A stretch of 55,492 nucleotides of DNA from Akkermansia muciniphila (GTDB lineage Bacteria; Verrucomicrobiota; Verrucomicrobiia; Verrucomicrobiales; V1-33): assembly GCA_943333275.1 (NCBI GenBank), contig CALQSQ010000030.1, positions 1 to 55,492 on the forward strand. Direction: 5' to 3'. The notes beneath the pieces were generated by a model that was not told where the DNA came from, searched no databases, and worked only from the letters and a program-made list of their open reading frames with translations. Of this stretch, positions 28,695 to 36,602 are shown in pieces. Position 1 is the stretch's first letter; the number at the start of each line of letters is the position of its first letter. The translations under genes and the position numbers were made by a program.

Positions 28695-29381
28695 ATGGCC
28701 TTTCCCACGACACATTGGAGTCAGCTCGCTGCGGCAACCTTGCATGGGGACAGTCGCGCCAGCGCGGCATTGGGGGAATTCTACAATCGGTATCGGGGCC
28801 CGGTGCGGACGTTCTTCCATTTCCGGGACGTGGATGCGTCAGAGCTGGAGGACATGGTCCAGGCTTTCTTTTTGCATGCCATGGAAAGATCGCTGCTGCG
28901 GCGGGCCGATCGGCAAAAGGGCTCGTTTCGTTCCTGGCTCTGCGGGGCGGCGGTGAATTTTCTGAGAACACATTCCAGTCGCCGTGAGGCACTGAAGCGT
29001 GGCGGTGGGATGGTTGCGTTGAGCCTTGATGATGATGATACGCCAATGCCCGCCACCGAGGATGACCAGCGGGAATTCGACCGCGCCTGGGCGGTGCGGA
29101 TGCTGGAACTGGCCTTCGATCGGGTGCAGCGCGATTACATCGACGAGCCCGGATCTTTTGCGGTGCTGCGGGAATTTCTTCCGGGCTCCTCCCGGCAACC
29201 GACCACGGCGGAGGCGGCGGCCCAAACCGGCTGGAATGAAAATACGCTCCGCAGTGAGGTGCATCGGCTGCGCATTCGTTTCCGCGAATGCCTGAGGGCG
29301 GAGGTGACGCTAACCACGAGCGCACCGCATGAGGTGGAAGGCGAGATTGCCTGGCTGCGGGAGGTCTTGTCTGCCAAATGA
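28695..29381 (+). CDS. ECF-family RNA polymerase sigma factor, kinase-coupled
   Basis: This 228-aa ECF sigma factor opens with MAFPTTHWSQL, the family's usual start. Region 2 (NRYRGPVRTFFHFRDVDASE, then EDMVQAFFLHAMERS) and region 4 (TAEAAAQTGWNENTLRSEV, then HRLRIRFRE) are both intact. A tail (PHEVEGEIAWLREVLSAK) matches that of the ECF protein at 11352. The ATG at 28695 is preferred; an in-frame TTG at 28656 would add 13 residues not typical of the family. Its stop overlaps the ATG of the next kinase gene by 4 bases (ATGA), so the two are translationally coupled. In some ECF families, factors encoded beside Hanks-type kinases are activated by phosphorylation rather than by release from an anti-sigma factor; applying that here is inference. 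Confidence 0.9.
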   Translation: MAFPTTHWSQLAAATLHGDSRASAALGEFYNRYRGPVRTFFHFRDVDASELEDMVQAFFLHAMERSLLRRADRQKGSFRSWLCGAAVNFLRTHSSRREALKRGGGMVALSLDDDDTPMPATEDDQREFDRAWAVRMLELAFDRVQRDYIDEPGSFAVLREFLPGSSRQPTTAEAAAQTGWNENTLRSEVHRLRIRFRECLRAEVTLTTSAPHEVEGEIAWLREVLSAK

Positions 29382-32300
29382 AAAATTCTCCCCAGATTTG
29401 CGCAACGTGTGGGGAGGAAATCCCGCCATCGTCCATGGGATCGATGTGTCCCGGCTGTTTACTGGGAGGCATTTGGGAGGATGATGCAGCGAAAGCAAAT
29501 GTATTGTTTTCGTTGCCAGGACATGAGGTGCTGAGCGAATTGGGGCGCGGCGGTATGGGAATCGTTTATCTGGCCAGGCAGTTCGATCCGTCACGCGAGG
29601 TGGCCTTGAAAATGTTACTGCCCTCGCAGGGGATCTCTGCTGAAATGCGCGAACGCTTCCGTCTGGAGGCAGCCACCGTGGCCGCACTGGATCATCCCCA
29701 TATTCTTCCAGTGTATGCCACAGGCGAGCACGATGGGTTGCCCTGGTTCACGCTGAAACTGGCCGGCGGGGGATCCTTGGCGGAGCGGATGGGGGAGTTT
29801 CACGGACGCTGGCGTGCGTCAGCGGAACTGCTGGCGACCCTGGCGGAGGCGGTCCACTTTGCTCACCAGCGCGGCGCGTTGCATCGCGATTTAAAACCGG
29901 GCAACATCATTTTCGATGAACTCGGAACCGCCTACGTGAGCGACTTTGGCCTGGCCAAATGGATTTCCGGCGCACGCAGCACAGTTCACTCGCTCACCAT
30001 GGACGGCAGCATGATGGGCACGCCGCATTATTTATCGCCTGAGGCCGCCAAAATGGGGACCTCCGCCGCGACTGCTTCCAGCGATGTTTATGCCTTGGGG
30101 GCGATCCTCTATGAGATGCTGACCGGGCGGCCGCCGTTCACCGCCGAGTCCACTCCGGAGTTGATGCGGTGTGTGTATGAAGATGCGGCCGTTCCTCCCT
30201 GCAGGCTGAATCCGGAGGTGCCGCGGGATTTGTCAGCAGTGGCGATGAAGTGTCTGGAGAAATCTCCCGCCCTTCGTTATGAATCGGCCGCTGCACTGGC
30301 GGCAGATTTGCGATCCTGGTTGGCGGGACGCGGAGTTCAGGCACGACCCGTTTCGGGATTGGTAAGACTGGGACGCTGGGCACGGCGGAATCCCGCGCTG
30401 GCCGGCACGGCTGCCGTTTTGATTGTGGTGCTGGCGGGAGCCGCCGTTTTGCTGATGCAATCAAATCAGCGCATGCGGGCCGCTCTCGCGGAGAGCCTGC
30501 TCAGCCAGGCTCGCATGACCTCCACGGGAAGTGTGGCAGGCACCCGGAACGCCGCCCTCCAGCTGCTGCGGCAGGGGGATCTCAATGGGGCAGCGGGCAT
30601 TCCGGATTTGGCGGCTCGTCGCCGCACCGAGATTACCCATGCGCTAGCGTTGCCGGAACTGAGTCAGGCCCAGGTTTGGACCGCACCATCGGCATCCTCG
30701 CTGGGGGCGGAGAGTTTCTCGCCGGACCTGGAACGGTATCTTGCAACCACCTCGGATGGCGGATTTGCACTGCATGAGACCCAGACCCGGAGGGTGCTGA
30801 AGGCCTGGCCTCCTGCCGAAGCAGAGCGTGCGGCACGTGCGCTCTCCCCGGCCGTCCGCCTGCGGCTTTCGACAAATGAAAAGCTGGCCGCCGTCATTTT
30901 CGCGGGGGACTCCAGCGCTCCCTCCCACCTGCGCATCGTGTCCCTGGAAAATGGACGGACGCTGGGCGAATGGCCGTGCACAAACTTATCGCCCGAGTGG
31001 CCACTGTGGTTGGCGGATGGTGGATTCCTCTTCGCCAACAGCCTCACGCCCTGTCTCAGAGCCGATGCCGGAGGATCCATGCTGACACCATTTCCAGATC
31101 CGGAGCGGTCCGCCGATACGTTGCCGCTGGCTCTGGCTCCTGACGGGAACAGCGTGGTGGTGGCGATGAAATCGTCCAAAACTCTGGCCCGCCTCTCCCT
31201 CGCGGACCGGCGGGAAATTTGGCGCACGCCGCTGCTCGAATTGCCAGGGCCCGTGGCATGGTCTGCGGATGACAAAATGCTGGCCATCGGTGAGCGCACG
31301 CCAGCCACCCTGCCAGGGGAGACCAAGTCGGCAACTGCTGGGTGCGGCCTGATTTTGCTCGATGCCGCTTCCGGCGCGTTTCGCTGCGAACTGCCGGGTC
31401 ACGCGATGCCAGTTGCGGAGGTCTGTTTTTTACAAGGCGGAAAGTCCGTGGCCTCCATGAGTTCCGAGCAGGGACTTGTGTGGCAGGAGACGCTGCCCGG
31501 TGGATTTCATTTAGCCACCCCGGCACAACCCCGGGTCCTGCAAGCAGACCGCGCGGGCGGACGTCTGGCTTGGAGCCCCGCACAGGGCTCGCTTTGCCTT
31601 GCCAACGCCGTGCTTCCGTCCGGATGGCACCTGTGGAAGGACAGCGCGGGAGCCGGCGTGACCTGCACCGGCATGTCAAAGGACGGCACGCGGCTGTTGC
31701 TGAGCACGAGGGAGGATTTGCAAGTTTGGGACGCCCTCAGCGGCCTTCGATTACATCGCACCGCGTGGCCGGCAACATTTACGCGAAGCTGGCCCTGGTT
31801 CATCGTCAACCCGGACGGCACCGAGGTCATCGTTGGGGATCAAGACCAGCCGTTGCACGTGATTCCGGTGACTGCTGCGGAAAATGGCACGCCACAAGCC
31901 AGGCTCGGATTGCCCAAGGCGCGCGGGCCCGGACAGGCATTTTACATGATCCACGGCCTTGGCCCCGCGGGCGAATGGGTCGTTTGTGACGGTCCTTCCG
32001 GACGCACAGTTCAACGCAACCGGACGTTTGCCCTTTGGCCGGACGGTGATCACACACGGGCCAAAATTGTGGCGCGGGATATTCCCGCATCCACCATGCA
32101 GGTGCTGGGCGAAAACGGTGCGTGGGGACTGGCCGCAAGCCGCAACGGCATGGACTGCAGCCTGTGGGACACTCGGGACGGACGCTCCTGCGGGATGCTG
32201 GGAATGGGGGAGTCTGTGACCGTAACGGGCTCGCCGGATTTCCGCCTGGGCGTGTTGACCGGCCGCTCCCGCACAACCCTGTGGGAGGCGCAAACCCAGC

Positions 32301-32590
32301 GTTTGATAACCTCATGGTCATCTCCCGAAGACGTCGCGGGCACGCTACCTCGCTTCAGCCCGGACAGCCGGCAGCTGGCCATGCACGACCGAACCGGAAA
32401 GATTTTTCTTTATAACATGCTTTCGGGAACGCCAACTCAAACCATGTCCATTCCAGCGAAATTCACTCTGTGGGACGTCCAGTGGAGCGGCACCGCAAGG
32501 CTCATTGCTGTGGGCACGGATGGCCGCATAGGGGAATGGAATCTCGCAGAAACGGCAGTGGCGCAGAAGGATGAGGGGCTGGCAGAATGA
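29378..32590 (+). CDS. Transmembrane Ser/Thr protein kinase with WD40-like sensor region
   Basis: This 1070-aa paralogue of the kinase at 2443-6285 has the same layout. A zinc-ribbon-like start (CATC at about 7-10, CPGC at about 24-27) precedes the kinase domain with LGRGGMGIVYLA, ALKM, HRDLKPGN (about 168), SDFGLAKW and GTPHYLSPEAA. A membrane helix at about 338-361 (AVLIVVLAGAAVLLM) is followed by about 700 residues of WD40-like propeller sequence. All catalytic motifs are present. It overlaps the ECF gene by 4 bases, making the sigma factor its most likely substrate. The 116-base gap after it holds the promoter-like element of the next gene. Confidence 0.93.
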   Translation: MKNSPQICATCGEEIPPSSMGSMCPGCLLGGIWEDDAAKANVLFSLPGHEVLSELGRGGMGIVYLARQFDPSREVALKMLLPSQGISAEMRERFRLEAATVAALDHPHILPVYATGEHDGLPWFTLKLAGGGSLAERMGEFHGRWRASAELLATLAEAVHFAHQRGALHRDLKPGNIIFDELGTAYVSDFGLAKWISGARSTVHSLTMDGSMMGTPHYLSPEAAKMGTSAATASSDVYALGAILYEMLTGRPPFTAESTPELMRCVYEDAAVPPCRLNPEVPRDLSAVAMKCLEKSPALRYESAAALAADLRSWLAGRGVQARPVSGLVRLGRWARRNPALAGTAAVLIVVLAGAAVLLMQSNQRMRAALAESLLSQARMTSTGSVAGTRNAALQLLRQGDLNGAAGIPDLAARRRTEITHALALPELSQAQVWTAPSASSLGAESFSPDLERYLATTSDGGFALHETQTRRVLKAWPPAEAERAARALSPAVRLRLSTNEKLAAVIFAGDSSAPSHLRIVSLENGRTLGEWPCTNLSPEWPLWLADGGFLFANSLTPCLRADAGGSMLTPFPDPERSADTLPLALAPDGNSVVVAMKSSKTLARLSLADRREIWRTPLLELPGPVAWSADDKMLAIGERTPATLPGETKSATAGCGLILLDAASGAFRCELPGHAMPVAEVCFLQGGKSVASMSSEQGLVWQETLPGGFHLATPAQPRVLQADRAGGRLAWSPAQGSLCLANAVLPSGWHLWKDSAGAGVTCTGMSKDGTRLLLSTREDLQVWDALSGLRLHRTAWPATFTRSWPWFIVNPDGTEVIVGDQDQPLHVIPVTAAENGTPQARLGLPKARGPGQAFYMIHGLGPAGEWVVCDGPSGRTVQRNRTFALWPDGDHTRAKIVARDIPASTMQVLGENGAWGLAASRNGMDCSLWDTRDGRSCGMLGMGESVTVTGSPDFRLGVLTGRSRTTLWEAQTQRLITSWSSPEDVAGTLPRFSPDSRQLAMHDRTGKIFLYNMLSGTPTQTMSIPAKFTLWDVQWSGTARLIAVGTDGRIGEWNLAETAVAQKDEGLAE

Positions 32591-32651
32591 CTCCCGAAGG
32601 AATTCAGAAATACGGCATTTGGGTGGGAGCTTGAAATAATTTGAAGGTTTT

Positions 32652-32680
32652 TTGCAACAATCGCGGTCCGATTCGTGAAT
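32652..32680 (+). promoter_or_regulatory. Promoter-like element before the beta-strand repeat gene
   Basis: TTGCAA (32652-32657) preceded by a T run, 17 bases, then GTGAAT (32675-32680) and AGGAG. This is the same arrangement as upstream of the giant gene, and the ATG is again about 55 bases from the first box. The spacer contains a small dyad, AATCG (32659-32663) and CGATT (32669-32673), with a 5-base centre. Confidence 0.5.
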
Positions 32681-32706
32681 AGGAGAGAAACCAACCACTG
32701 CCCACC

Positions 32707-35700
32707 ATGAAATTTCTCATCCTCATCCTCTCTCTCCTGCTGCCCTCAGCGCTCTCCGCGCAGACCATCACCGTGTTCACCAATCGTGCCGCTTTCGAGG
32801 CGGCGATGGGAAGCTTCAAAGTGGTGGATGATTTCTCGCTCGGGGGAACATATCTGGGGGTGACGACAAATAACGGGGCGATCAACGGCGCCGGGAAATG
32901 GGCTGACATTGCACGGGATCCGGAGCCATCCACGGTCTGGGCCACGCCATTCGGCAGCACGGCGTTTGGAGGAACGTGGGACACTACACCCAGCGGTGTG
33001 GGCGGCGGGCTGGCGTTTGAACTGGATTTCGGCGGAGGGGACATCGTCACCGTCCCGGGCAATGTTCCAGGGAATTCGCCGACCAGCGTTTTTTTTGGAT
33101 TCACCGCCAGCCAGCCGTTTTTCAATGTTCGGGAACGGCAGATCAATTCAGCGGGCAATACCCTGCAGGAAACGCACACGCTGGACGATCTCACGGTGCA
33201 AGTGCCTGCAGATTTCGCGGACGCATTCTTCACGCAGTCCGGTGCGGGCGCATGGGATGCGGCCGCGAACTGGAATCCCGCCGCTGTGCCGGGGGCAACT
33301 CAGCGCGCGTTCATCCTCCCCACGGGCGGCACGGTGGTGAACGGTCCTACGACGGTGGCAACAGTGCGGCAGCTCTTCCTCGGCAATGGCACCGTCGCAT
33401 CCAGGCTGAATCTTGATCCTGCAGGCAACCTCACCGCCAGCGGCGGCGGCATCGTGCGGGCCAACAGCACGCTGGGAGGTGCTGGCCGCTTCCTCGGACC
33501 GCTGAGCATGGCCACGGGCAGCACGCTCACGGTCGCCGACGGACAGACGCTCCAGGCCGGGGCGGCGACAGCGGTCGGCTTTTCCACCACGGGCACCATC
33601 ACCGTGGGCACGGGCACGCTCATTCTCGAAGACACCGGGGCCACGCCTCTCGGCACGCTCACGACGGTCGCGGGCGGCACGCTCACCGCCCTTGGTGGCA
33701 CGGCGCAGATCGGCTCTGGCGACACGCTGAGGGGAAATGGCTCGCTCACGGGTGCATTCGAACTGCTGAGCGGCGGCACCCTCCGTGCACAAAATGGAAC
33801 GCTTCAGGTCGCGCAACTCAACGCCGCTGCGGGAACGGCAACGGTGGATGCCGGGCGCACACTCGACATCGGAGGGACGAACGCCTTCGGATTCGCCACC
33901 GTCACTGTCGACACCGGCGGCACCCTCTCCACAACTGGACGGCTGCAATTCCTCGGAAGTTCGACACTCGGCGCAGGAGCAACCGTCAGCGGCACCTCCG
34001 GCCTGGACATTGCCGGCCCCGTCAGCCACGCCGGTGCGCAGATTTTCAGTGCAGGCAGCGCAGATCTGACGATCCTCAACACCAGCTTCACGCCGGATGC
34101 CGCCGACACCCTGACCGGCGGCCGGTTGGTGCTCGAGGGCAGTTCGTCGGCACTGCTTTTCAGTTCGGAGGCGGCGCTCGGAACGGCGGGGAATCAGATT
34201 CTGCTGAAAGGCGGACAGCTTTTTCCCCAGGCGGATTTCAGCGTTCCGTCCACGCGAAACATCGAGGTGGCGGCGCAGAATGGCTCGGTGATTGCACTCG
34301 CAGGCCGGAACGTCACCATTGAAGGAAGCATCAGCGGCGCGGGCCGGCTCCTCGTCACGGGCAGCGGCAACGGCACCGTGCGATTGACGGGCACCAACAC
34401 CCAGGCTGGCGGCACGGACATCGCCGGTGCGACCTTGGAAATCGCCAGCGACGCGAATCTAGGATCACCCGATGGCGTGCTGCTGATCGGCCGCGAGAAT
34501 GGATTCACCGATATTCCTGGCAAACTGCGGGCGCTGGGAAATCTCAACATTCCTGCCACGCGGAGCACGACGTTCCGTCTCGCGACAGTGGACAGCAACG
34601 GCTTCGACGTCACCTTCAATCAACCGGTGACCGGCCAGGACCTGATCAAGCAGGGCGGGGGGGTGCTGCGTTTCAATACGGCCAACCCCTTTAACTCCGG
34701 AGTAAACAGCATCGACGTCGAAGGGGGCACCATTCGGCTCGGCATCAACGAAGCGCTCGGGCAGCCGCGACTGACGCTGTTCGATACGACACTCGACTTG
34801 AATGGATTCACGCAGACCATGTCCACGCTCAACGGCCCGGGCACGGTGCAGTTGGGCAGCGGCGGCGCACTCACGGTCATTAGCGGCTCCACGGTGGAGG
34901 CCGTCATCACAGGGACGGGCAGCGTGAATTTTGGCCAGGCTCCCTTCAGCGCAGCCGGCTGTCGCGTGCTCGGTGAAAACACGTTCACCGGACCGGTGAC
35001 AATCACACAAGGCAGTCGCGTGACCATGAAGACCGCGACCGCTTTCGGCGCGTCTGGAAATCCCGTCATCCTCGACAATGGGGGCATCGAGACCGATTTC
35101 ACAGCGCCGGGCCCGATCGTGATCGGCGCTGCCAACCCGATGACGATTGGAGCCGGCGGGGCAACTTTCGGAGCAACTGGACAGTCGCTCATCATCGAGG
35201 CGCTGCTGGCGGGAAATGTCCCCATCGGTGTGCTTGGCGGCGGCGATGGCTTCGAGGTGCGCTTCGCCAATCCGGTAAATACCTTTACCAGCAACATCAC
35301 CATTGGGAGCAACGATTTCGGCAGCGCCGTGCTCGGCATCGCGGCCGATGGCTCGATGGGCAATGCGGCGAATGTGATCACGCTGGGCTACCGCTTCTTC
35401 GACGGCGAGAGCACCCGCACCGGCACCGGCACGCTGCGTGCGTTCGCAGACACCATCTTGCCCGCGAGCCGCACGCTGCGTCTGGACGGCGACGACAACG
35501 AGGGGGACGGCGGCATCTTTGACACCAATGGCTTCAACATGACGGTGGCCGGTCCCATCAGCGAGATCGCCACCGCGACCCCGCTGCGGAAAGCTGGCGC
35601 TGGAACGCTCACTCTGAATGGCGCTAACACTTACACCGGCACCACCGATGTCGCGGCGGGCACCCTTGTCGTGAACGGCTCCTATGCCGGCGAGACACAG

Positions 35701-36372
35701 GTGCAGTCCGGCGGCAAACTTTCCGGAACCGGCACGGTCGGCAAAGTGAGCGTGTTTTTTGGCGGCACGCTGGCCCCCGGCAACAGCCCCGGCACCCTTC
35801 ATGCGGGCGATGTGATTTTTGAAAGCGGCTCCACGTTCGCGCTGGAGTTCGCCTCGCCTGCGCTCGGGGATCAGCTCGCCGTCACCGGCAGCGTCACCAT
35901 CAATGGGGCGGAGATCGCGCCCATTCCCGGCTACACCATCACCGGCCCTGACATTTTCACCGTCATCGCCAACGACGGCAGCGACCCTGTGATCGTAAGT
36001 GATTTTTTCACCTCCGGCGGCACGCCGCTCACCGAGGGGACGAGTTTTGTTTCCTGCGGTGCGACCTGGCAGATCAGCTACACGGGCGGCGACGGCAACG
36101 ACGTGACCCTCACCGCCACCCCGGCCACCACGCAGGACCTCGCCCTCCTGTCACCCAGCATCAGCGATCCCCCCGGCGGTGGCAGCGGAAAGCGCATCCA
36201 GGGCAGCATATTTGGTCCTCCCGGGGCCACGGTCAGGCTGCAAAGATCGTCCGACCTGCTCGAATGGAGTGTGCTCTCCACCCTCTCCCTCGACGGCCTT
36301 GGAACAGCCTCATTCGACGTGACCGACGCCCTCGCAGGCGAGCGCTCTTTTTACCGCCTGATCTCCCCGTGA
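32707..36372 (+). CDS. Secreted autotransporter-associated beta-strand repeat protein
   Basis: This 1221-aa protein has a signal peptide (LILILSLLLPSALSAQ). Beta-helix-type repeats run from about residue 190 to 1130, with elements such as GTLTLNGANTYTGTT, AAGTLVVNGSY and GGTLAPGNSPGTLHAGDV. These are diagnostic of the autotransporter-associated beta-strand repeat family and the segment that follows it. The last 60 residues form the 'VRLQRSSDLLEWSVL...ERSFYRLISP' module shared with other exported proteins here. No outer-membrane beta-barrel is visible, so export must use another route. The first 170 residues (starting ITVFTNRAAFEAAMG) resemble the N-terminal domain common in PEP-CTERM-type proteins, but no PEP-CTERM motif is present. 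A role at the cell surface is likely; the ligand is unknown. Confidence 0.88.
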   Translation: MKFLILILSLLLPSALSAQTITVFTNRAAFEAAMGSFKVVDDFSLGGTYLGVTTNNGAINGAGKWADIARDPEPSTVWATPFGSTAFGGTWDTTPSGVGGGLAFELDFGGGDIVTVPGNVPGNSPTSVFFGFTASQPFFNVRERQINSAGNTLQETHTLDDLTVQVPADFADAFFTQSGAGAWDAAANWNPAAVPGATQRAFILPTGGTVVNGPTTVATVRQLFLGNGTVASRLNLDPAGNLTASGGGIVRANSTLGGAGRFLGPLSMATGSTLTVADGQTLQAGAATAVGFSTTGTITVGTGTLILEDTGATPLGTLTTVAGGTLTALGGTAQIGSGDTLRGNGSLTGAFELLSGGTLRAQNGTLQVAQLNAAAGTATVDAGRTLDIGGTNAFGFATVTVDTGGTLSTTGRLQFLGSSTLGAGATVSGTSGLDIAGPVSHAGAQIFSAGSADLTILNTSFTPDAADTLTGGRLVLEGSSSALLFSSEAALGTAGNQILLKGGQLFPQADFSVPSTRNIEVAAQNGSVIALAGRNVTIEGSISGAGRLLVTGSGNGTVRLTGTNTQAGGTDIAGATLEIASDANLGSPDGVLLIGRENGFTDIPGKLRALGNLNIPATRSTTFRLATVDSNGFDVTFNQPVTGQDLIKQGGGVLRFNTANPFNSGVNSIDVEGGTIRLGINEALGQPRLTLFDTTLDLNGFTQTMSTLNGPGTVQLGSGGALTVISGSTVEAVITGTGSVNFGQAPFSAAGCRVLGENTFTGPVTITQGSRVTMKTATAFGASGNPVILDNGGIETDFTAPGPIVIGAANPMTIGAGGATFGATGQSLIIEALLAGNVPIGVLGGGDGFEVRFANPVNTFTSNITIGSNDFGSAVLGIAADGSMGNAANVITLGYRFFDGESTRTGTGTLRAFADTILPASRTLRLDGDDNEGDGGIFDTNGFNMTVAGPISEIATATPLRKAGAGTLTLNGANTYTGTTDVAAGTLVVNGSYAGETQVQSGGKLSGTGTVGKVSVFFGGTLAPGNSPGTLHAGDVIFESGSTFALEFASPALGDQLAVTGSVTINGAEIAPIPGYTITGPDIFTVIANDGSDPVIVSDFFTSGGTPLTEGTSFVSCGATWQISYTGGDGNDVTLTATPATTQDLALLSPSISDPPGGGSGKRIQGSIFGPPGATVRLQRSSDLLEWSVLSTLSLDGLGTASFDVTDALAGERSFYRLISP

Positions 36373-36423
36373 GTTCCGGAAAGCAGGTCATGTGGTGGAA
36401 TAACGAAGGGGCTTGAAATTTTT

Positions 36424-36452
36424 TTGCTCCAATCCGGTTGGGATTGGTGAGC
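36424..36452 (+). promoter_or_regulatory. Third, weaker copy of the promoter-like element
   Basis: A T run leads into TTGCTC (36424-36429), 17 bases, then GTGAGC (36447-36452) and a GGAG two bases later. Its spacer carries the dyad AATCC/GGATT in the same position as AATCG/CGATT of the copy at 32652. It lies 150 bases before the GTG of the glycosyltransferase gene, in a 230-base gap with no other gene. It may be that operon's promoter or a degenerate repeat. Confidence 0.35.
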
Positions 36453-36602
36453 CGGAGTGCTGCTGGTGGGTGTGATCCAGGCGGGCGTTTGAATTACAAA
36501 ATGACAACAGGGTGGGATGACCGATGGTGGCGTCAGCGACAACGCATTCCCCCAGACAACTCCCGCTTGCTTTTCCCCCCAACCGCCTAGCCTTCCCGCC
36601 TT

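Noticed and set aside
34465..35802. 445-codon minus-strand open frame
   Set aside because: It is a shadow of the beta-strand repeat gene, whose regular Gly/Thr codons keep other frames open.
36431..36445. AATCC/GGATT stem considered as a terminator of the beta-strand repeat gene
   Set aside because: The T run precedes the stem rather than following it, so it does not fit an intrinsic terminator.
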